From Caldisericota bacterium (GTDB lineage: Bacteria; Caldisericota; Caldisericia; Cryosericales; Cryosericaceae), in contig JAPLGJ010000199.1 of assembly GCA_026390215.1 (NCBI GenBank), positions 1 through 5,988 on the forward strand: DNA of 5,988 nt, in the 5' to 3' direction. The notes under the pieces were generated by a model. It did not search any database and was not told the DNA's origin. It was given only the letters and a program-made list of their open reading frames with translations. How positions within the stretch are numbered: position 1 is the first letter of the stretch; each line of letters begins with the position of its first letter. The position numbers were made by a program, and so were the translations under genes. Positions 1 through 5,946 of the stretch are shown here, one piece after another.

Positions 1-178
1 GGCCACCCCACAAGGTCGTGCCTTGACGAAGCTTTTGAACCTGCCTAAGCAGGTGGGAGCATAAAGTTCCCTGCTTCAAGAACACTGCGAAGCGCTCGTA
101 TCCACAGGGCATCTGCTTCCGAGTGATTTGTGTTGGCTCAAACCCGTCAAGTGGTTCACGGGCATCGCAGGGTGACAC
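1..178 (-). ncRNA. ssrS: Candidate 6S RNA (SsrS), possibly running off the left edge
   Basis: 6S RNA binds the housekeeping RNA polymerase holoenzyme by imitating an open promoter and so modulates transcription with growth phase. Read on the minus strand, the stretch has the 6S plan: a long interrupted closing stem, a large central bubble and an apical arm. Visible pairings are GTCACCC (about 174-168) with GGGTGGC (8-2), CGTG (160-157) with CACG (21-18), and CTTGACG (151-145) with CGTCAAG (29-23). The 5' side of the bubble carries TTTGAGCCAACA, close to the E. coli CCTGAGCCGATA. The 3' side carries the small hairpin ACCTGC-TTAG-GCAGGT followed by TCAA, like the CACCTTGAACC hairpin of known 6S RNAs. 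The apical arm has CCCTG paired with CAGGG. A length near 178 nt from the predicted start suits the family (about 180-200 nt). No coding frame explains the stretch. The ends are inferred; the family call rests on recalled consensus and not on a covariance search. Confidence 0.72.
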
Positions 179-184
179 ACCACT

Positions 185-212
185 ATTATATCTGAAAACA
201 CGGGAAAACCAA
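185..212 (-). promoter_or_regulatory. Promoter of the 6S-like RNA
   Basis: On the minus strand a perfect TATAAT lies at 190-185, with TTGGTT at 212-207 as a partial -35 and a 16-bp spacer. The expected start is at about position 178, which is where the closing stem of the predicted RNA begins. It lies just past the hisS stop, so the RNA can be made independently. I see no clear intrinsic terminator between hisS and this promoter, so hisS read-through into the RNA is also possible. Confidence 0.65.
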
Positions 213-248
213 CGCAAGCCCTCCGTGCACGCCTGAATGCCGTCAGCT

Positions 249-1508
249 CTACTTCTGGACGGCACTGGCAAGGCAGGCGGCCACGTCCTCCAGTGCCACT
301 GTCGACTGGGAACCCGACGTGAGGTCTTTCACTGTGCAGGTGCCTGCCGCAATCTCGTCTTCACCGAGGATGAGTGCTATGCGAGCTCCTCTCTTGGATG
401 CTCGTGCCAGTTGTTTTCCGAACCCGTCCTGACGCATATCCACGTCCAGTGCCCAGCCCATGTCGGCCAAGGTGCGCCTCAACTGGAAGGCGACAGCCGT
501 GGCTGTTTCCGAGTGAACGATGTATGCTCGCGGGATTGCCAGTGAAGCGGCGAGCTCGGGGTAGCGCGCTGTCAGGACGGAAGTAAGGCGTTCAAGCCCA
601 AGACCCCAGCCCACCGCAGGAGTAGCCGGTCCTCCCAGGTGACGAACGAGGTAGTCGTAGCGGCCCCCTCCCAGGAGGGCGTTCTGCGCACCGAGATCCT
701 CAGAGACGACTTCAAATACGGTCCTGGTGTAGTAGTCAAGGCCTCGGACCAGTTTGTGGTTGAGACGATAGGGAATCTTGAGAGCGTCGAGCGTAGACAG
801 CAGACGGTGGAAATGGTCCTCGCATTCTGCGCACAGATAGTCTGCAGACTTTGGCAGCGACTCCAGAAGTGACGGGTCTTCACGCTTGCAGTCGAGCACG
901 CGAAGAGGGTTGTCGCTCATGCGTCTCCTACAGTCTTCACACAGTTCGCTCTCATGCGCCGTCAGCGCCGCCCGGAGGGCATCCTTGTAGGCGGGTCGAC
1001 AGTTGTCGTCGCCGATACTGTTGATATCAACGGACAGGTGCGACAGACCGAGTCTTGACAACATCGTCATGACCATCTCGATGACCTCGGCATCCTGAAC
1101 TGGCGATTGTTCGCCGATAGCCTCGACGCCGAAGCTGTGGAACTCGCGCTTGCGTCCGCTCTGAGGCTGCTCATATCGGAAGAAGGACCCCATATAGTAG
1201 AACTTGACCGGAGAAGGCTGTAGATTCATCTGGTGTTCTATGTATGCCCGGCATGTTGCGGCCGTTCCTTCAGGGCGCAGGACGAGGCGTCGCCCCTTCT
1301 TGTCCGGAAAAGCATACATTTCCTTCTCGACGATGTCGGTGCCTTGTCCAACCGACGTGGAGAACAGCTCCTCCATCTCGATCGTTGGAGTGCGGATCTC
1401 CTCGTAGCCGTATGCTTTGGCAGTCGTGGCCATGGTTCTCTCCACGTGCTGCCATAGAAGGACTTCGGGTGATGCTATGTCGCTGGTCCCCTTGACTGAC
1501 TTGATCAT
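249..1508 (-). CDS. hisS: Histidyl-tRNA synthetase (HisRS)
   Basis: Cytoplasmic class II aminoacyl-tRNA synthetase that activates histidine with ATP and charges tRNA-His. The 419-residue length is normal. Visible parts are: motif 1 around 35-44 (YEEIRTPTIE); the LRPEGT loop (E80, T82); motif 2 at 103-132, with the catalytic-type arginine R111 and PQSGRKREF; the cysteine-bearing insertion (C190, C193, C207, C226, C229, with NPLRVLDCK); the histidine-specific motif LVRGLDYYTRTVFEV (253-267, R255); the GGGRYD glycine loop (280-285); motif 3 AVGWGLGLERL (298-308); and a C-terminal anticodon-binding domain ending in ARIALILGEDE. The ATG at 1508 is chosen because GGGAGG lies 6 nt upstream and the protein then opens with the family-typical MIKSVKGTSD. 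The frame stays open upstream to 1754, but that part is not HisRS-like. One oddity: where most HisRS have glutamine after REFH, this one has serine (S125). Confidence 0.97.
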   Translation of the reverse strand: MIKSVKGTSDIASPEVLLWQHVERTMATTAKAYGYEEIRTPTIEMEELFSTSVGQGTDIVEKEMYAFPDKKGRRLVLRPEGTAATCRAYIEHQMNLQPSPVKFYYMGSFFRYEQPQSGRKREFHSFGVEAIGEQSPVQDAEVIEMVMTMLSRLGLSHLSVDINSIGDDNCRPAYKDALRAALTAHESELCEDCRRRMSDNPLRVLDCKREDPSLLESLPKSADYLCAECEDHFHRLLSTLDALKIPYRLNHKLVRGLDYYTRTVFEVVSEDLGAQNALLGGGRYDYLVRHLGGPATPAVGWGLGLERLTSVLTARYPELAASLAIPRAYIVHSETATAVAFQLRRTLADMGWALDVDMRQDGFGKQLARASKRGARIALILGEDEIAAGTCTVKDLTSGSQSTVALEDVAACLASAVQK

Positions 1509-1514
1509 GACGGT

Positions 1515-1520
1515 CCTCCC
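1515..1520 (-). promoter_or_regulatory. Ribosome binding site deciding the hisS start
   Basis: The minus strand reads GGGAGG-ACCGTC-ATG, a near-ideal Shine-Dalgarno with a 6-nt spacer. This settles the start at 1508 against the longer open frame that reaches 1754. Confidence 0.85.
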
Positions 1521-1537
1521 AACGTAGATGTCAGTCA

Positions 1538-1543
1538 GTATAC
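1538..1543 (-). promoter_or_regulatory. Probable hisS -10 element
   Basis: The minus strand reads TATACT at 1543-1538, predicting a start near 1531 and a leader of about 22 nt. The upstream hexamer at a 16-18 bp spacing is only T-rich (GTTTTC or GGTTTT), so the -35 is weak. The leader is too short for a T-box riboswitch. Confidence 0.4.
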
Positions 1544-1646
1544 TTGCTGGGAGCGAAAAGAAAACCGACATGGTTGTGCGATGACGGCTCGAAGTGGCCC
1601 GTGACTGCAACACATGACGAACGACAGCGAGACAGGAGACGTTGGG

Positions 1647-1674
1647 TTGCACGCGGACGGCAAGAGCGTACACT
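1647..1674 (+). promoter_or_regulatory. Probable promoter of the NERD-domain gene
   Basis: TTGCAC (1647-1652) and TACACT (1669-1674) are separated by 16 bp. The expected start near 1681 leaves about 59 nt before the ATG at 1740. The same TTGCA / 16 bp / TA-ACT plan appears before dnaX, which lends support. It diverges from the hisS promoter about 100 bp away. Confidence 0.45.
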
Positions 1675-1739
1675 AAAAGGCTAGAGACGTCTTCAGGGTG
1701 GTCTGGGCGACTCGAGGCAGTCTCTTCACGGGAGAGTGG

Positions 1740-2585
1740 ATGGCACACGTTCATGGCAAGGCTGGCGCGGCGACATACCGCAAGGGCGATCGGCTCATGC
1801 TCCGGGCTCTCGTTCCAATGCTGATGATGGGTATTCTGACGTATTCCGTTTTCCGGTCAGGAATCCAGACCACCAGCTTCGTTGGTGCTGGAGCAGGATG
1901 TGCTGTCGTGGTTCTGGGGTTCTGGTGCGTGCGCTACGTATTCAGCCTGGAAGCAGCCGCCGACAGGTACTATGGCGGAGCGGGTGGCGAGTACGATGTT
2001 GGCGTTGTTCTGTCGCGACTGCCACAGGAGTTCCACCTGTTCAACGGCGTCGATTTCTACGCTGGCGACGTCGACCACATCGTCGTCGGTCCAACTGGCG
2101 TCTTTGTCGTCGAGACGAAGAACCATTCTGGCACCATCAGTCTGAAGAATGGGTGTCTCTACAGGAACGGCGAACTGCTGAATCGCGATTTCGTGCGCCA
2201 GGCTACAGCGGAAGCGATGTACGTGAAGGGATGCCTGAACCTACAGGTTCAGTGCCACGTTCGGCCTCTGGTCGTCTTCACCAGAGCGAAGGTTCGCGTT
2301 CAAGCGGCGGTCGGGGGAGTCCGGGTCGTAGCTCTCTCTTCTCTCATCGACACGATCGTGGGTCGGGAGCCATTGCTGTCATCCGAGGACATAGGACGGT
2401 ATGCCGGGCGCCTTGAGGGCCTCGACATCTCGCTCGCTTCCCGAGTGGCGCGAGAGCTGCGAGGAGCACTGAGGATCAGCCGTGACGTATTGCCTCCCGG
2501 GGTCGCCCATCCGGGTTTCGTCCGTATCGCCCTGAGAAGGCGTTCCGCTAATCAGGCGACACTGCGAAGACAAGCAGGTCCTTGA
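1740..2585 (+). CDS. Membrane-anchored NERD-domain protein, function unknown
   Basis: A 281-residue protein. Two hydrophobic segments (about 21-39 and 46-68) suggest an N-terminal membrane hairpin, with the rest probably cytoplasmic. Residues from about 80 to 185 match the NERD (nuclease-related) domain: GGE at 82-84, LFNGVDF near 100-106, then DVDHIVVGPTG (110-120) and VFVVETKNHSG (121-131). D112 with E125-T-K127 forms the D...ExK arrangement of PD-(D/E)XK nuclease-like folds. Family members are mostly uncharacterised, so nuclease activity is only a structural inference. The Arg-rich C-terminus (about 236-281) shows no domain I know. The ATG at 1740 is chosen over an in-frame GTG at 1698 because GGGAG lies 5 nt upstream (1730-1734). 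The gene stands alone between divergent hisS and a convergent broken gene whose end it overlaps by 38 bp. Confidence 0.85.
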   Translation: MAHVHGKAGAATYRKGDRLMLRALVPMLMMGILTYSVFRSGIQTTSFVGAGAGCAVVVLGFWCVRYVFSLEAAADRYYGGAGGEYDVGVVLSRLPQEFHLFNGVDFYAGDVDHIVVGPTGVFVVETKNHSGTISLKNGCLYRNGELLNRDFVRQATAEAMYVKGCLNLQVQCHVRPLVVFTRAKVRVQAAVGGVRVVALSSLIDTIVGREPLLSSEDIGRYAGRLEGLDISLASRVARELRGALRISRDVLPPGVAHPGFVRIALRRRSANQATLRRQAGP

Positions 2586-2940
2586 ACAATGCAAGCTCCT
2601 CGCGGGCGGTTGCTCTCGTTCTCTGGGGGACGCTGAGCGAAACATGTGTCTCGGCTGGCGGACTGGTGAACGCCTGCAGACCGTCCAGGCGGGCCAACAC
2701 CATGATTCGTTCCATGTGAAAGGGTGACGAGACCGTCAGGCAAGAAGTCAGCCCGTTTCCCCAGACCGCAGCCCCAAACAGACAAACCACGTCGGCTCGC
2801 TCAGATTGCTGCCTGTACCCATGCAGGCCGATGCCCACGCAGGTCAGTACGAGAACGGCGCCTGCTGTCCATATGAGGATGACGAGTGTCCGGAAGAATC
2901 GTCTCACACAGACACATAGGCTGCCACCTCGACGCCTCAA
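2548..2940 (-). pseudogene. Internally deleted SanA/YdcF-like (DUF218) membrane protein
   Basis: The 130-codon frame has a membrane segment near its N-terminus (about 17-39), then ADVVCLFGAAVWGNG (49-63), which matches the opening strand and loop of DUF218 proteins of the SanA type. Within about five residues it passes straight to LTVSSPFHMERIMVLAR (68-84), which matches the VTSPFHM motif that normally lies some 80-100 residues later. The Gly-rich SGG...EA segment and the N-T/N helix region between them are absent. Reading frame is kept, so an in-frame deletion is the simplest explanation. A GTCAG repeat flanks the junction (2735-2739, 2747-2751). Family members are membrane-anchored envelope proteins of poorly defined role; without the core this copy is unlikely to be active. 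The start is uncertain: 2940 is TTG with no Shine-Dalgarno, and a GTG at 2907 giving MRRFFRTLV is an alternative. The 3' end overlaps the NERD gene tail to tail. Confidence 0.65.
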
Positions 2941-2962
2941 GAAGTCGTGGTCCGAGGTTCTC

Positions 2963-2990
2963 TTGCAATGACGTGTGTGGGCAATATACT
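2963..2990 (+). promoter_or_regulatory. dnaX operon promoter, predicted near-leaderless transcript
   Basis: TTGCAA (2963-2968), 16-bp spacer, TATACT (2985-2990). Only nine bases separate the -10 from the ATG at 3000, so transcription should begin between about 2997 and 3000. No Shine-Dalgarno lies before the ATG. Together these suggest a leaderless or near-leaderless mRNA. Confidence 0.6.
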
Positions 2991-2999
2991 ACAGACACC

Positions 3000-4598
3000 A
3001 TGGAATCCACTGAGCGCTACGTTTCACTATACCGCAAGTATCGTCCCACCACGTTCGACGGTGTCATTGGTCAGGAGACGGTTGTACGTATTCTGAAAGG
3101 GTCGGTCGATACTGGCAGGATTTCCCATGCATACTTGTTTGCCGGTCCCAAGGGTACCGGAAAGACGACCGTCGCCCGCATTCTGGCCAAAGCCCTGAAC
3201 TGTGACAGGGGGCCCAACAGCCATCCGTGCATGGAGTGCGAGCATTGCAGGGCTATCACGTCTGGCACGGATATCGACGTCATCGAGATCGATGCTGCCA
3301 GCAACAGGGGTATCGATGAGATCAGAGACTTGCGGGAGTCCACCAGGTTTGTCCCCGCCCGCAGTCGCAAGAAGGTCTTCATCGTCGATGAAGCCCACAT
3401 GCTCACCATCCAGGCGTTCAACGCTCTTTTGAAGACGCTCGAGGAGCCGCCCGACTACGTCGTGTTCATCCTCGCAACGACAGAACCTCAGAAACTGCCC
3501 GAGACGATCCTGTCCCGGTGTCAGCGGTTCGACTTCAAGCGGATTTCGGAAGTCGCCATGTTCCGATACCTTCAGGGCCTTCGGAGCATCGAGGCTCCAA
3601 ACATAACAGACGAGGCTCTTCACCAGATTGTTGCGCTAAGTGGGGGATCGATGAGAGGTGCCATAGGCCTGGTCGACCAGTTTTCCGTATTTGGAACCGA
3701 ATCAGTGTCTGGCGCGACGGTGCTGGACCTGTTGGGACTGCCGACCGAAGAGAGCATTTCCTTGCTTGTCGAGGCTCTGCTCTCTCGCGACCCAAAGGCA
3801 GTCACTTTGGTTCTGGAGCAGTTGGAACGAAGTGGAATAGAGCCCGCCGACCTGGTTGAGAGGACGATTGCCCTTATCAGCAGGTACATTCTTGACAAAG
3901 TGACGCTGCGGCCTCCGACTCCAGACGCTAGTCCGACCGATCGCCTCAAGGCATTCCCGGACGCGGCTCTGGTGAGCCTGGCAGCGGTCTTTGCGCGAAT
4001 CCAGCAGCAGTCAGCTTACCTGTCGGATCCTTACCCTCTTGTCCAGACGTTCCTGCTCGCAATAGCCCTCGACCTGCCCATTGGTCTCGACCGTTCGCAT
4101 GATGAGTTCTCTCGTGCAGTGCAGTTCACAAGTAGTCAGGAGGCGCCCGGGCCTGCTGTCCGGCAGGTGGAGGCTGTACAGAACACCGTTGACGTGTCCC
4201 GCGGTAGTCTTGACGAGACACTGCCAGAACCCAGCAGCACATTCGCAGATGAGCCCGCAGACCAGTGGGCGCACTTCAAGGCCCTTGTCTCTGACGCCAG
4301 CAAGCCCATCGGGGTGATGCTGCAGGCTCTTGATGTCCGTGAAGTCAGGGTCGACCAGGGCGTCCTGCGGATTGTGCTCGGACCGAAGACCAAACTGTTC
4401 CGTACAATGCTCGAGCAGCGGCAGGAGGAAGTCCTTGTCCCAGCGGCGCGGTCCGCCTATGCGGTCGATCAAGTCAGGCTCGTCGAGGAGGGATCCCAAG
4501 ATGCAGAGCAGGAGACTGCGGCGGAGGTTCCGGTGGACGACAAGCTGGAATTGCTCAAGAAGACGTTCGATGCGACGGAGTCGCTGTTTGGCTCCTGA
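3000..4598 (+). CDS. dnaX: DNA polymerase III subunit tau (DnaX), clamp loader
   Basis: ATPase subunit of the clamp loader, which opens and places the sliding clamp and, through its C-terminal part, organises the replisome. The 532-residue protein starts with ERYVSLYRKYRPTTFDGVIGQ, typical of DnaX. It shows Walker A GPKGTGKTT (49-57), the zinc-binding cysteines C68, C77, C80 and C83, the IDAASNRGIDEIR segment (97-109), Walker B VFIVDEAH (126-133), sensor-1 LATTEP (158-163), and the SRC motif (172-174) with the trans-acting arginine. The lid domain and oligomerisation domain follow, then a Pro/Glu/Ser-rich linker (about 410-445) and a tau-type C-terminal domain. The ATG at 3000 is chosen because the homology begins there and the promoter lies immediately before it; the frame is open upstream to 2886 without DnaX likeness. 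No A-rich slippery run of the E. coli or Thermus type is visible, so no programmed gamma form is predicted. First gene of the operon with ybaB and recR. Confidence 0.96.
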   Translation: MESTERYVSLYRKYRPTTFDGVIGQETVVRILKGSVDTGRISHAYLFAGPKGTGKTTVARILAKALNCDRGPNSHPCMECEHCRAITSGTDIDVIEIDAASNRGIDEIRDLRESTRFVPARSRKKVFIVDEAHMLTIQAFNALLKTLEEPPDYVVFILATTEPQKLPETILSRCQRFDFKRISEVAMFRYLQGLRSIEAPNITDEALHQIVALSGGSMRGAIGLVDQFSVFGTESVSGATVLDLLGLPTEESISLLVEALLSRDPKAVTLVLEQLERSGIEPADLVERTIALISRYILDKVTLRPPTPDASPTDRLKAFPDAALVSLAAVFARIQQQSAYLSDPYPLVQTFLLAIALDLPIGLDRSHDEFSRAVQFTSSQEAPGPAVRQVEAVQNTVDVSRGSLDETLPEPSSTFADEPADQWAHFKALVSDASKPIGVMLQALDVREVRVDQGVLRIVLGPKTKLFRTMLEQRQEEVLVPAARSAYAVDQVRLVEEGSQDAEQETAAEVPVDDKLELLKKTFDATESLFGS

Positions 4599-4618
4599 GG
4601 TGAAACGGGAGGAGCCAT

Positions 4619-4930
4619 ATGTACAACGTCAGCAATCTCATGAAGCAGGCCCAGAAGATGCAGGAAGATGCAGCACGCGCCGACCGGGAGCTGCTGGACC
4701 GCAGGATATCTGCAGCTTCAGGCGGAGGCGCGGTCACTGCTGTGGTCAATGGCAAGAAAGACCTCATCGGTCTCAGCATTCAGGCGGACTTCGATCTTGG
4801 TGACGCGGAGATGGCCGCAGATCTTGTCGTTGCGGCCGTGCGGGAAGCCCAGGCGGAGGCAGACCGCCAGGCCGATGAGATCATGAAGAAGGTCACAGCC
4901 GGCATGCCCCATATTCCCGGACTCGGGTAA
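4619..4930 (+). CDS. ybaB: YbaB/EbfC family nucleoid-associated DNA-binding protein
   Basis: A small dimeric DNA-binding protein, usually encoded between dnaX and recR and thought to help organise the nucleoid; EbfC is the Borrelia name. The 103-residue length is standard. An N-terminal amphipathic helix holds MKQAQKMQED (8-17), followed by the glycine turn SGGGAVTAVVNGKKDL (34-49) opening the beta-sheet, then DAEMAADLVVAAVREAQ (62-78) as the second long helix, and the family-typical ending MPHIPGLG. The ATG at 4619 follows a strong GGGAGGAG (4607-4614) by 4 nt. It begins 20 nt after the dnaX stop and ends 3 nt before recR, so it is surely cotranscribed with both. Confidence 0.95.
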   Translation: MYNVSNLMKQAQKMQEDAARADRELLDRRISAASGGGAVTAVVNGKKDLIGLSIQADFDLGDAEMAADLVVAAVREAQAEADRQADEIMKKVTAGMPHIPGLG

Positions 4931-4933
4931 GCG

Positions 4934-5536
4934 GTGTTCCTGCCTAGGCGTTTCATCGAGGTTTCCGCCAGGCTGGGCAATTTGCCCGGCATCGGACCGA
5001 AGGCTGCTGACAGGCTTGTGTTCTATCTGCTCGACCAGCCCGAGGACGAAATACGTGCCCTGGCTGAAGCTCTCATGGCAGCGAAGCGCGAGATCACCTT
5101 CTGCAGACGGTGCGGCAATTTCGCGCAGGGTGACCTCTGTGAAGTGTGCCGGGATTCGTCGCGAGACGCGAAGCTCCTGTGTATTGTCGAAGAGATACGA
5201 GACCTGTCTGCCATTGAGAAGACAGGCGCCTACCGGGGGCTCTATCATGTTCTGCATGGCCGCATCGACCCGCTGGCCCGTATGGGGCCCGGAGAACTCC
5301 AGCTCGGCCGCCTTGTCGAACGCATAGGGCTAGACGATGTGCGCGAGGTCATCATTGCAACAAATCCCAACTTCAACGGCGACATTACTGCGATGTACAT
5401 CGCGAAGTTGCTGGCCGCGTCGGAAGTGCGCGTTACTCGCATTGCCACGGGTATTCCGAAGGGAAGTGACCTGGAATTTGCCGACATATTCACGCTGACT
5501 CAGGCGATAGAGAAAAGGACAGACGTCCAAACCTGA
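4934..5536 (+). CDS. recR: Recombination mediator protein RecR
   Basis: Works with RecO (and RecF) to load RecA on SSB-coated single-stranded DNA during gap repair. The 200-residue length is normal. In order: helix-hairpin-helix LGNLPGIGPKAADRL (14-28); a four-cysteine zinc finger (C57, C60, C69, C72); a Toprim domain from about 81, with IVEEIRDLSAIE (84-95), the very conserved YRGLYHVLHG (100-109) and IIATNPNFNGDITAMYIA (140-157); and the C-terminal GIPKGSDLEFAD (173-184). Two positions are slightly unusual: the common GE in NPTxEGExTA is GD here (149-150), and LEYADE is LEFADI. The start is a GTG, 3 nt after the ybaB TAA, with no strong Shine-Dalgarno, so translation is probably coupled to ybaB. 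Last gene of the dnaX operon. Confidence 0.96.
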   Translation: MFLPRRFIEVSARLGNLPGIGPKAADRLVFYLLDQPEDEIRALAEALMAAKREITFCRRCGNFAQGDLCEVCRDSSRDAKLLCIVEEIRDLSAIEKTGAYRGLYHVLHGRIDPLARMGPGELQLGRLVERIGLDDVREVIIATNPNFNGDITAMYIAKLLAASEVRVTRIATGIPKGSDLEFADIFTLTQAIEKRTDVQT

Positions 5537-5875
5537 AATCTCACGATTCCTCCTGTTTTGTAGTTTGGCCGTAGACTGTGCGGGAAATCTGGGCGCGGTC
5601 TGCTACGTCTGGGTGGGGCGATACTCAGCAACGATCGGAAGGCGACCGGGTCCCACCGTTCCAGTGGGACACCGGACACATTCGTCGCCTATCTGGTCAT
5701 CGGTGTCAACATCGGTCAGATCAGGACTGACTCATCGTCGAGGTCGGGGCATATCGAGGGGGACGATCGGCTGCTGGAGGTCGCGGACGACGCGGGCGAG
5801 ACTGCGCGGTTCACCGGCGCAAGCGCTGTGTTGGCAAATCCAGTGTCAGCAGGTAGTGACGCGGTTTTCAAGAGT
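5537..5875 (+). other. Intergenic stretch after recR with no credible complete gene
   Basis: No frame here combines a start, a ribosome binding site and a recognisable protein. A plus-strand frame from 5564 to the TGA at 5912-5914 (about 116 codons) stays open and has a protein-like composition towards its end (for example DDRLLEVADDAGETARFTG), but it has no ATG and no usable GTG or TTG near its beginning. It could be a decayed gene fragment or chance. A strong hairpin lies at 5646-5675. I see no canonical intrinsic terminator (hairpin plus T-run) after recR; only a 4-bp GGAC/GTCC palindrome spans the end of recR. Confidence 0.5.
5646..5675. repeat. Strong inverted repeat (hairpin) downstream of recR
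   Basis: GTCCCAC (5650-5656), a 7-nt loop, and GTGGGAC (5664-5670) pair perfectly. The stem extends by CCGG (5646-5649) with CCGG (5672-5675) across a single bulged A at 5671, giving 11 GC-rich pairs. No T-run follows on either strand, so it is not a classical intrinsic terminator. It could protect the 3' end of the dnaX-ybaB-recR mRNA or belong to an unrecognised RNA. Confidence 0.6.
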
Positions 5876-5904
5876 TTGACAAGCATCCATTTTGGCTATA
5901 TACT
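5876..5904 (+). promoter_or_regulatory. Near-consensus sigma-70-type promoter
   Basis: TTGACA (5876-5881), an exact 17-bp spacer, and TATACT (5899-5904). This is the best promoter in the window, predicting a start near 5911 and a leader of about 36 nt. It implies strong expression of the gene starting at 5947. Confidence 0.85.
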
Positions 5905-5916
5905 CAGAGACTGATT

Positions 5917-5941
5917 TACATTCATCCTTAATGTAGAGGAG
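5917..5941 (+). promoter_or_regulatory. Leader hairpin abutting the ribosome binding site
   Basis: TACATT (5917-5922) and AATGTA (5930-5935) are perfect inverted repeats around a 7-nt loop, directly followed by the Shine-Dalgarno GAGGAG (5936-5941), 5 nt before the ATG. An alternative pairing of TCCT (in the loop, continuing to 5928) with AGGA (5937-5940) would hide the ribosome binding site. The Shine-Dalgarno is secure; any regulatory role of the hairpin is inference. Confidence 0.5.
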
Positions 5942-5946
5942 TCAAC

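Noticed and set aside
107..121. GGAAGCAG on the minus strand resembling the SRP (4.5S) RNA signature, which is often found near dnaX
   Set aside because: The full GGAAGG-AGCAGCC core and its symmetric loop are missing, and the surrounding folding fits 6S RNA instead.
1509..1754. N-terminal extension of hisS by 82 codons in the same open frame
   Set aside because: It bears no HisRS likeness, contains the probable promoter, and a strong Shine-Dalgarno points to the start at 1508.
1736..2416. 226-codon plus-strand frame overlapping the NERD gene
   Set aside because: It is an Arg/Ser-rich out-of-frame shadow of the NERD gene with no recognisable domain.
2886..2999. N-terminal extension of dnaX by 38 codons
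   Set aside because: It has no DnaX similarity and would span the predicted promoter; the family N-terminus begins at the ATG at 3000.
3027..3623. 198-codon minus-strand frame inside dnaX
   Set aside because: It is the antisense shadow of a well-supported gene; the peptide shows no family resemblance and there is no upstream RBS.
5518..5560. Possible intrinsic terminator after recR (GGAC-AGAC-GTCC palindrome, then TGTTTTG)
   Set aside because: The stem is only 4 bp, lies over the end of recR, and is not directly followed by a T-run.
5565..5879. 104-codon plus-strand frame starting with TTG after recR
   Set aside because: Low-complexity Arg/Ser/Gly-rich peptide, no ribosome binding site and no known motif.
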